DNA of 11,264 nt, from positions 1 to 11,264 of the forward strand of contig JAGXLH010000054.1 of the NCBI GenBank assembly GCA_018334795.1, written 5' to 3'. This document shows positions 5,610 to 11,264 of this stretch, one piece after another (position 1 is the first letter of the stretch; each line of letters begins with the position of its first letter). Made by a program: the position numbers and the translations under genes. The DNA is from Thermoplasmatota archaeon. GTDB taxonomy: Archaea > Thermoplasmatota > E2 > DHVEG-1. The notes beneath the pieces are model-generated. The model ran no database searches and was not told where the DNA came from. It saw only the letters and a list, made by a program, of their open reading frames with translations.

Positions 5610-5637
5610 GATATTAGCAACAATGTATAATAATATC
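5610..5637. promoter_or_regulatory. Inverted repeat around the winged-helix gene TATA box
   Basis: GATATTA (5610-5616) and TAATATC (5631-5637) are perfect 7-bp half-sites with a 14-base spacer. The spacer includes the minus-strand TATA element TTATACAT (5623-5630), about 26 bases before the predicted initiation near 5600. The layout mirrors the esterase promoter, with different half-site sequence. It could be an autoregulatory operator. Confidence 0.35.
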
Positions 5638-5753
5638 CATTATATTAATCATACGGTTTTTTGAAATAATTTACGAGCATCAATATTATTAAAACATTTT
5701 TTTTATGTAAAAATCAATTAAATCACTCAATTATGACTAACAAGTCAAAAGAA

Positions 5754-7061
5754 TTATTTATACTGGATAACCCATGAAATATAATCTTCTCCACGATCAA
5801 CAAACACCGGAGCTACATTCATCTCATTTTTTCCATCATTATCACAATCACCAATATTTAACACGGCTAAATCACCATATGTTTCAGTTATAACGGCTTC
5901 TTCAATATATGTTGTTCCATTCCATTGTAAAATGTGAACCTTATCTGTTCCCACACAGACTTCTGAAATTCCATCATAATCAATATCACCAACATTTACT
6001 CCTTCAATTGACATCCCCTCACCAGGCCATTGTTTATCAAAACTCATTTGATAGTAGCCTTCATTCCAATCAAAAATAGAGATTCTAGGAGAAACAAAAC
6101 CAAAATGGATTTCATCAATACCATCGCCATCACTATCTGCACACCATCCTCCAAAAGGTGCACCTTCCCATCCTTGAGTGGTATATAACTCAGTTACATC
6201 AAATTCCTGCATTTGTTTATTCCAATCTAATACCAACAATCTATTAAACTCATCTGGCCCATTTTCATATGTGGTTATGCCTACAGCTATCTCATTTTCA
6301 CCATCATCATCAGGATCACCAACTCCTGCCATGAAAGCATAACCATAACCAGGATTATCATAAGATGCTACTTTTTCTAATCGATACCCATTCCATTTAA
6401 GAATCACAATTTCTGGAACTGGTTGTTCTCTTGATCCACCGCCACCACTCATGATAAGTTCATTTTGCCCATCATTATCACAATCACCAATGTAGCAATC
6501 TCCATTACCACCATCATTCCTAAAAATCCATGAATTTAAACCAATCAATCGGTAGTTTCCACCAATGTATTTGTATACTGCTCCATACCACGTGGCTGCG
6601 ATTTCATTTTTACCATCACCAGTAATATCTCCAATTGCAAATCCCCCCGCATCAGGTGGTGGTGCATATTCATCTAGAAACTGTTCAGCGATAAATTCTC
6701 TAAGCAAAAACAATGTGTAAAAAGGACTATGTAATACTGCCGTTGATTCATAGGTTTGTTTGTTTTCATTCCATTTCATTACATCAATTTTCCCATCTCT
6801 TCCAGCAATCAATAATTCGTTTTCTCCATCGTTATCACAGTCCCCTATTGGTTGTGGTCCTTGAAATCGTCCACCGGACCAATCTGACCCATAGTTTTTT
6901 TGCCATTGTATCTCATAATTGTCAGAATCTTTAGTCTTCTGAATATCAATAACATCCTTCTGATTGTTATCCTCACTATCGTGAATGGTATATGCAGAGA
7001 TTCCTATCGAACTCAATAATAGCAAAATAATGATTAATCCAGAGAATATTTTTTCGTTCAT
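5754..7061 (-). CDS. Exported seven-repeat FG-GAP/VCBS beta-propeller protein
   Basis: The 435-residue protein starts with a signal peptide or anchor (MNEKIFSGLIIILLLLSSIG). It then carries seven aspartate loops of the integrin-alpha/FG-GAP type, D-x-D-x-D-G-x-N-E: starting at D74, D145, D193, D249, D309, D359 and D405 (e.g. GDCDNDGENE, GDPDDDGENE, GDIDYDGISE). Each is followed about 15-30 residues later by a strand such as VMKWN, ILKWNG, VLDWN, IFDWNEG or ILQWNG. Seven repeats match a complete seven-bladed propeller that binds calcium in its loops. Loop 2 is weaker (DITGDG). Such proteins act outside the cell in adhesion or carbohydrate binding; no catalytic domain or C-terminal anchor is visible. 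The ATG at 7061 is preferred to the in-frame GTG at 7073, because the latter is part of the ribosome-binding sequence GTGAGGAC. Exact partner or ligand is unknown. Confidence 0.85.
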   Translation of the reverse strand: MNEKIFSGLIIILLLLSSIGISAYTIHDSEDNNQKDVIDIQKTKDSDNYEIQWQKNYGSDWSGGRFQGPQPIGDCDNDGENELLIAGRDGKIDVMKWNENKQTYESTAVLHSPFYTLFLLREFIAEQFLDEYAPPPDAGGFAIGDITGDGKNEIAATWYGAVYKYIGGNYRLIGLNSWIFRNDGGNGDCYIGDCDNDGQNELIMSGGGGSREQPVPEIVILKWNGYRLEKVASYDNPGYGYAFMAGVGDPDDDGENEIAVGITTYENGPDEFNRLLVLDWNKQMQEFDVTELYTTQGWEGAPFGGWCADSDGDGIDEIHFGFVSPRISIFDWNEGYYQMSFDKQWPGEGMSIEGVNVGDIDYDGISEVCVGTDKVHILQWNGTTYIEEAVITETYGDLAVLNIGDCDNDGKNEMNVAPVFVDRGEDYISWVIQYK

Positions 7062-7090
7062 TGTTGTCCTCACTTAAAATAATGCTATAG

Positions 7091-7100
7091 TATTTAAATA
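7091..7100. promoter_or_regulatory. Self-complementary TATA box serving divergent genes
   Basis: TATTTAAATA is a perfect palindrome. Centred at 7095.5, it predicts minus-strand initiation near 7069 (8-base leader for the propeller gene) and plus-strand initiation near 7122 (about 68-base leader for the UV operon). It would also put an upstream ATG at 7106 outside the transcript. Confidence 0.45.
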
Positions 7101-7189
7101 ATTTTATGGTATTTTATCGATTTTTATCCAAGTTTACTAAATCCTTGTTGATAAGATTTAATAACTCATATCTATTAATTATCATCATT

Positions 7190-8167
7190 ATGGATAATTG
7201 GCCGAAACCATTGGTTTTGTTAAGTAAGTGTATTGAGTTTGATCATTGTCGTTATGATGGTTCGATGATTTCTAGTGATTTTGTAAAAAAAATAAAACCG
7301 TTCGTAGATTTTCAATTGGTTTGTCCTGAAGTTGAAATTGGATTAGGTATTCCAAGAAAATCGCTTCGATTAATAAGAAAGGATAAAAAGAAACGATTAG
7401 TTCAGCCTGCAACTGATAAAGACGTCACTTCTGAAATGATGAATTTCGCTGAATCTTTTCTTTCGAAACGCTTAAGGATTCATGGCGCTATCTTGAAATC
7501 AAAGTCTCCATCTTGTGGAATTAAAGATGTAAAATTGTATGCGGCAAATAAGAACGCAGCTCCAGTTAAACGTACTAGTGGCTTGTTCGGTGAAATTCTG
7601 CTTCATTCACTTCCTTGCGTGGTTGAATCTGAAGGACGTCTTCGTAACAAGTTTATTCAAGAACATTTTCTTGCTAGTATCTTTACTTTTGCTCGTTTTG
7701 AACGTGTAAAAAAAAAATCTTCTATTGCACAGTTGGTTTTGTTTCATGCAGAAAATAAATTCTTGTTCATGGCATATAATCAAGAACTTTTAAGGAATAT
7801 GGGAAGAATCGCAGCAAATCAAGGTGATCAATCTATTGAAACTGTTTTAAAAGAATATGAAACCTATTTATATGCTGTTTTTAAAAAACCACCGTCTCAT
7901 AGTTCAACGATAAATGTTCTGCTTCACATATTTGGATTTGTATCTGATAATCTTAGTAAGTCTGAAAAATCATTTTTTATGAAATTAGTTGATAAATATA
8001 AGCACGAAAAAATTCCACTCACCGTACTTTCGAATGTGTTGAAATCATGGGTAGTTCGTTTTGGAGAACCGTATTTGTCAACTCAAACATTTTTTAACCC
8101 ATTTCCCGAAGATTTACTCGAGGAGGATCTTTCAATGATTGCTGACCAACAGAGGTATTGGGAATGA
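7190..8167 (+). CDS. TudS/DUF523 - YbgA/DUF1722 fusion, [4Fe-4S] thio-base desulfidase (RudS type)
   Basis: Residues 7-150 are a DUF523/TudS domain: LVLLSKCIEFDHCRYDG (8-24), LVCPEVEIGLGIPR (43-56) and LKSKSPSCG (102-110). C14, C45 and C109 correspond to the three conserved cysteines that hold the [4Fe-4S] cluster in TudS, which removes sulfur from thiouracil. E48 and the serines beside C109 fit the reported catalytic positions. C20 is extra. Residues about 155-315 are DUF1722/YbgA (FHAENKFLFMAYN, NVLLHIFGF, IPLTVLSNVL, YLSTQTFFNPFPEDL). Proteins with both domains have been described as desulfidases of tRNA 4-thiouridine, which is the likely substrate here (inference). I take ATG 7190 as start, since 28 extra residues from 7106 lack homology-like sequence and precede the predicted transcript. 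It leads a three-gene UV operon and overlaps the next start by four bases. Confidence 0.85.
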   Translation: MDNWPKPLVLLSKCIEFDHCRYDGSMISSDFVKKIKPFVDFQLVCPEVEIGLGIPRKSLRLIRKDKKKRLVQPATDKDVTSEMMNFAESFLSKRLRIHGAILKSKSPSCGIKDVKLYAANKNAAPVKRTSGLFGEILLHSLPCVVESEGRLRNKFIQEHFLASIFTFARFERVKKKSSIAQLVLFHAENKFLFMAYNQELLRNMGRIAANQGDQSIETVLKEYETYLYAVFKKPPSHSSTINVLLHIFGFVSDNLSKSEKSFFMKLVDKYKHEKIPLTVLSNVLKSWVVRFGEPYLSTQTFFNPFPEDLLEEDLSMIADQQRYWE

Positions 8168-9102
8168 AAATTGGGTATCCTTGTATCAATCAAACATTAC
8201 CATGCCGTGGCAATAAGACATTTCGATTAAAATCATATTCGAAAGAACGATTTATAGACACGGTAACAAATAATTTACGTTGTTTACAACACCTGCTTTC
8301 ATTTAATCTAGATCATAACATCTTATTTTTTCGAATTTCGTCAGATATTATTCCTTTTGCTTCTCACTCTGTACTCAATGTTGACTGGGAACTATTTTTT
8401 AAGGATAGATTGCAAGAAATTGGACGATTTATCAAAAAAAATAACATGAGAATCTCGATGCATCCAGATCAGTTCATCGTGCTAAATTCAAAAAGAAAGG
8501 AGGTAGTTCAACGAAGTATTCAGGAATTAGTGTATCATGCTTCATTTTTAGATTCATTAGGCTTAGATGCATCTTCAAAAATCCAATTACATGTGGGTGG
8601 TGTTTATGGTGAAAAAGAAAAAAGTATGAATCGTTTCGTTAAAAATTTTGATTTGCTTCCTTTGCCAGTTAAGAAACGACTGGTGATTGAAAATGATGAT
8701 CGAAGTTATACTGCTAAGGATTGTTTACAAATTAGCAAACAAATCCATATTCCTGTGTTGTTTGATGTGCTTCACCATCAGATAAATAATTTCGATGAAC
8801 CCATTCAAAAGATTTTTAGATTCATTGCTGAAACCTGGCAAACAAATGATGGTATTCCTATGGTTGATTACTCATCCCAAGAACAAAATGAGAAAATAGG
8901 AAAACATGCAACTCATATCAATCAGAAGGATTTCATTTGTTTTCTACAATCAATAAACTCAATTGATTTTGATATTATGTTGGAAATAAAAGATAAGGAA
9001 AAAAGTGCTCTTGAAGCTATATCTCTTGCAAAATCTGATCCTCGATTCATTTTTAAATATAAAAAAAAAGATAATGAACGTATTTTGGAAGAAATCTCAT
9101 GA
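8164..9102 (+). CDS. uvsE: UvsE/UvdE-family UV-damage endonuclease
   Basis: The 312-residue TIM-barrel endonuclease nicks DNA immediately 5' of UV photoproducts and some other lesions. Family landmarks appear in order: MKIGYPCIN (1-9), FRISSDIIPFASH (56-68), RISMHPDQF (96-104), LHVGGVYGEK (142-151), VIENDDR (174-180), LFDVLHH (199-205), MVDYSSQ (233-239) and LEIKDKEKS (273-281). H68, H100, H143, E176, D201, H204 and E274 match the metal ligands of the Thermus enzyme closely in number. The usual K-x-H at the YSSQ block is M233-V-D235 here, so one metal ligand changes from H to D and the modified lysine position is lost. The start is ATG 8164 with GAGGT seven bases upstream; ATGA overlaps couple it to the genes on both sides. 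Confidence 0.92.
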   Translation: MKIGYPCINQTLPCRGNKTFRLKSYSKERFIDTVTNNLRCLQHLLSFNLDHNILFFRISSDIIPFASHSVLNVDWELFFKDRLQEIGRFIKKNNMRISMHPDQFIVLNSKRKEVVQRSIQELVYHASFLDSLGLDASSKIQLHVGGVYGEKEKSMNRFVKNFDLLPLPVKKRLVIENDDRSYTAKDCLQISKQIHIPVLFDVLHHQINNFDEPIQKIFRFIAETWQTNDGIPMVDYSSQEQNEKIGKHATHINQKDFICFLQSINSIDFDIMLEIKDKEKSALEAISLAKSDPRFIFKYKKKDNERILEEIS

Positions 9103-10463
9103 TAGAATCTGAACGAATTAAAAAATTGAATGAAATTGATGATGCATCTGCGGATTTTGTCATTTATTGGATGCAGCAATCGCAGCGTACAACATACAAT
9201 CATGCTTTGCATTATGCAATTCAAAAAGCTAATGAGAAAAACAAACCGTTACTCGTTTATTTTGGGATTACCGATCAGTTTCCAGAGGCAAATCTTCGAC
9301 ATTATCATTTCATGATCCAAGGGTTACAACAAGTCCAAAAAAATTTGTTGCAAAGAAATATTCAATTCATTATTCATATTGAAAATCCCGTGGATGGGAT
9401 TTGTTCTCTTGCTAAGAATGCTGCTTTAGTTGTTGTTGATTGTGGATATCTAAAGGTGCAAAAAGAATGGAGAAAAAAAGTTGCAGACCAGATTGATTGT
9501 TCACTTGTTCAAATTGAATCAGATGTGATTGTCCCAGTTGAGACTGCTTCAAATAAAGAAGAATATGCAGCATATACTCTTAGGCCTAAAATTCATCGAT
9601 TACTTCCCAAATTTCTAACAGAATTAACAGCAAATACTGTGAAAAGAGGTTCTCTTGATTATGATTTCTCATCAATTAATCTTTCAAATATATCCTCCGT
9701 TACCTCTCAGTTAGATGTTGATACGTCAGTTCTTCCGGTATCTTCATTTACCGGCGGAGAGGATGAAGCAAAAAAAGTATTGGATTACTTTATAAAGCAT
9801 CATATAAAAAGTTTTGATACAAAACGTAATGATCCTTCTAAAAAAGTTACTTCTCAGTTAAGTCCTTATCTTCATTTTGGTCAAATTTCTCCGCTATATA
9901 TTGCATTGAACATTAAAAAAAACACACCTGATTATGCAGATAGTTTTTTAGAAGAGCTTATCGTTCGCCGGGAATTAAGTATGAATTTCGTGCATTTCAA
10001 TGATTCATATGATACGAATTTTTGTTTACCCTCCTGGGCTTTTGAATCGTTACAGAAACATGAATCAGATAAAAGAGAATATGTGTATACTATTGATGAG
10101 TTAGAACATGCATCTACGCATGATGCTTATTGGAATGCGGCTCAAAACGAGATGAAGGTTACTGGTAAAATGCATGGGTATATGCGTATGTATTGGGGGA
10201 AAAAGATACTAGAGTGGACTGAAACGGTTTCAAAAGCATTTGACCATGCGTTATATCTTAATAATACATATGAATTGGATGGACGCGATCCTAATGGGTT
10301 TGCTGGTGTTGCTTGGTGTTTTGGAAAACATGATCGAGCTTGGAAGGAAAGACCTATTTTTGGCAAGGTTAGATATATGAATGAAGCAGGATTAAAACGG
10401 AAAGGAAATCTGGAAGAATATATAACTCAAGTTGAAAAAAAAGTAGATGAATTTGGAAAATAA
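9099..10463 (+). CDS. phr: Class II cyclobutane pyrimidine dimer photolyase
   Basis: The 454-residue enzyme uses FADH- and blue light to split cyclobutane pyrimidine dimers. Class II features are clear: FVIYWMQQSQRTTYNHAL (20-37) in the antenna domain, LSPYLHFGQIS (254-264), EELIVRRELSMNF (285-297), GKMHGYMRMYWGKKILEW (356-373) and DGRDPNGFAG then ERPIFGKVRYMN. W345, W366 and W373 have the same 21- and 7-residue spacing as the electron-transfer tryptophans W360, W381 and W388 of the Methanosarcina mazei class II enzyme. N388 matches the asparagine near the flavin N5, and M364 and W406 match dimer-site residues. All appear intact, so the enzyme should be active. Its ATG overlaps the uvsE stop (ATGA, 9099-9102), and a GGAAG lies upstream. 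A T-rich stretch follows the stop. Confidence 0.95.
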   Translation: MIESERIKKLNEIDDASADFVIYWMQQSQRTTYNHALHYAIQKANEKNKPLLVYFGITDQFPEANLRHYHFMIQGLQQVQKNLLQRNIQFIIHIENPVDGICSLAKNAALVVVDCGYLKVQKEWRKKVADQIDCSLVQIESDVIVPVETASNKEEYAAYTLRPKIHRLLPKFLTELTANTVKRGSLDYDFSSINLSNISSVTSQLDVDTSVLPVSSFTGGEDEAKKVLDYFIKHHIKSFDTKRNDPSKKVTSQLSPYLHFGQISPLYIALNIKKNTPDYADSFLEELIVRRELSMNFVHFNDSYDTNFCLPSWAFESLQKHESDKREYVYTIDELEHASTHDAYWNAAQNEMKVTGKMHGYMRMYWGKKILEWTETVSKAFDHALYLNNTYELDGRDPNGFAGVAWCFGKHDRAWKERPIFGKVRYMNEAGLKRKGNLEEYITQVEKKVDEFGK

Positions 10464-10468
10464 TTGAT

Positions 10469-10484
10469 ATTTTTATTTTCTTCT
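10469..10484 (+). terminator. T-rich stretch ending the UV operon
   Basis: The stretch ATTTTTATTTTCTTCT begins a few bases after the photolyase stop at 10463, without a stable hairpin. It could end the operon before the separate channel promoter; read-through cannot be excluded. Confidence 0.4.
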
Positions 10485-10495
10485 GGATATATCTG

Positions 10496-10507
10496 CTAAA
10501 TAAATAA
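10496..10507 (+). promoter_or_regulatory. TATA-like element of the MscS-type channel gene
   Basis: CTAAATAAATAA predicts initiation near 10527, giving a leader of about 40 bases. The leader contains the strong ribosome-binding site GGGGAG (10554-10559), seven bases before ATG 10567. Confidence 0.4.
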
Positions 10508-10566
10508 GAAAGTATTTCAAACATCAATTGTTACATGTCTAAAAGAAAAAATTGGGGAGAAAAAAT

Positions 10567-11264
10567 ATGAATTTTGAAGATATTAATTCAATATTATCAA
10601 CGAACGTTCCGATGACAGATATCACCATTGGAAACGTGTTAATCGCAGTTTTGATTTTAATTATTGGATATTTGATAGTTGCGTTAGTTGTTCGCTATAT
10701 CCGGCATGCGATGAATAAAGCAAATATGGCTCATTTACTCGTTGAATTTGTGAGTAGAGTTGCAAAGATATTATTGTTACTTGTGATTTTACTAGTAGCA
10801 GTAAGCGCTCTCGGCATCGATGTTGGTGCTGGACTAGTAAGTATCTCAGTGGTCTTTGGATTTGTGATTGGTTTTGCATTTCAAGATATGCTTGGAAATC
10901 TTGCAGCAGGATTTATGATTGCATTGACTAAACCGTTCAAAGTTGGTGATTTTGTAGATGCCGCTGGAAATTCGGGAAGTATTCAGCATGTTGGCATCAG
11001 TAACACTACCATGTTAACCTATGATAATAAAAAAGTGATCATTCCAAATTCAAAAGTGTGGGGTGATGCTATTACAAATTATACCGCAATGAAAACAAGG
11101 ATGATTGATCTCACCGTTGGTATTGGTTATGATGATGATATTGGTAAAGCAATGAAAATCGCATCAGATATTATCAATGGTCATGAAAAGGTGTTATCTG
11201 ATCCTGCTCCAATGGTTGCAACCAATGAGCTTGGTGATTCAAGTGTGAATTTAATTGTTCGTCC
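10567..11264 (+). CDS. MscS-family mechanosensitive ion channel, cut by the window edge
   Basis: The open frame from ATG 10567 continues without stop to the window end (232 complete codons). It is the small-conductance mechanosensitive channel fold. TM1 is about 20-45, TM2 about 64-83 and the pore-lining TM3 about 90-121, with SVVFGFVIGFAFQDMLGNLAAGFMIALTKPFKVGD recognised by its parts GFVIGFAFQ, GNLAAG and KPFKVGD. The cytoplasmic beta domain follows (128-175), including VIIPNSKVWGDAITNYT, whose PN-x-K signature is typical of MscS. The start of the alpha/beta vestibule domain is present (about 178-232). The usual length is near 270-290 residues, so perhaps 40-60 are missing. The channel releases solutes on hypo-osmotic shock. 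It probably has its own promoter and is not functionally tied to the UV operon. Confidence 0.92.
   Translation, partial: MNFEDINSILSTNVPMTDITIGNVLIAVLILIIGYLIVALVVRYIRHAMNKANMAHLLVEFVSRVAKILLLLVILLVAVSALGIDVGAGLVSISVVFGFVIGFAFQDMLGNLAAGFMIALTKPFKVGDFVDAAGNSGSIQHVGISNTTMLTYDNKKVIIPNSKVWGDAITNYTAMKTRMIDLTVGIGYDDDIGKAMKIASDIINGHEKVLSDPAPMVATNELGDSSVNLIVR

Noticed and set aside
6713..6934. Plus-strand open frame of 73 codons inside the propeller gene
   Set aside because: It is antisense to a region with clear repeat structure and is rich in H, F and L as expected from a shadow of aspartate/asparagine codons.
7062..7073. In-frame GTG start upstream of the propeller protein ATG
   Set aside because: GTGAGGAC is the likely ribosome-binding site for ATG 7061, and the signal peptide starts normally at MNEK.
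7106..7189. 28-residue N-terminal extension of the DUF523-DUF1722 protein
   Set aside because: It lies upstream of or at the predicted transcript start, is unlike the family N-terminus, and ATG 7190 places the first conserved cysteine at the usual distance.
8158..8163. TTG start for uvsE two codons upstream
   Set aside because: ATG 8164 has GAGGT at seven bases and gives the usual MKIGYP start with an ATGA overlap.
8922..9224. Minus-strand open frame of 100 codons across the uvsE/phr junction
   Set aside because: Both plus-strand genes are certain here, and the frame has no promoter or protein-like pattern.
9130..9315. Plus-strand open frame of 61 codons inside the photolyase gene
   Set aside because: Out-of-frame reading of a conserved antenna domain.
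10142..10366. Minus-strand open frame of 74 codons inside the photolyase gene
   Set aside because: It is antisense to the most conserved part of the enzyme.
10661..10879. Minus-strand open frame of 72 codons inside the channel gene
   Set aside because: It is antisense to the MscS transmembrane segments and glutamine-rich as a codon shadow.
1..11264. CRISPR array, insertion sequence, tRNA or rRNA
   Set aside because: No regularly spaced direct repeats, transposase-like frame, terminal repeats or cloverleaf sequence were seen.

Overview
The window reads as archaeal chromosome, AT-rich, most likely euryarchaeal and possibly Thermoplasmatota-related. The grounds are AT-rich TATA elements about 25 bases upstream of start codons (several transcripts look leaderless or nearly so), T-tract terminators, a PAS/DUF835/winged-helix regulator of a type common in Thermoplasmatota and relatives, and a COG1325 RNA-binding protein restricted to archaea. 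The lineage is inferred from gene content, not proven.

Layout: (1) 42-722, a plus-strand M50 site-2-type membrane metalloprotease. (2) 723-1158, a 436-base gap between convergent genes holding an unusually G/C-rich hairpin and a palindromic TATA motif, a candidate small RNA locus. (3) 1159-3078, a minus-strand cytosolic three-PAS, DUF835, winged-helix regulator with a leaderless-type promoter. (4) 3258-3631, two very small plus-strand genes. One encodes a 37-residue basic protein. The other reads sensibly only with a -1 frameshift that exposes a CPYC motif, and its start lies in the loop of a perfect 12-bp inverted repeat. (5) 3680-4543, a minus-strand exported esterase of the PHB-depolymerase/LpqC type, with a TATA box sandwiched by a perfect 8-bp inverted repeat. 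(6) 4662-5126, a COG1325 RNA-binding protein, convergent with (7) 5210-5590, a small winged-helix regulator. (8) 5754-7061, an exported seven-repeat FG-GAP/VCBS beta-propeller.

(9) 7190-10463 is a tightly coupled three-gene plus-strand operon, joined by ATGA overlaps. It encodes a TudS/DUF523-DUF1722 iron-sulfur desulfidase, a UvsE-type UV-damage endonuclease and a class II CPD photolyase. This is a compact UV-response unit: light-dependent reversal of pyrimidine dimers, light-independent incision at photoproducts, and removal of sulfur from a thiolated base, plausibly the UVA-absorbing 4-thiouridine of tRNA. (10) From 10567 an MscS-type mechanosensitive channel runs off the right edge.

The most notable items are the UV operon, the frameshifted CPYC mini-gene with its start-site palindrome, the hairpin in the 723-1158 gap, and the recurrent inverted repeats centred on TATA boxes or start sites.
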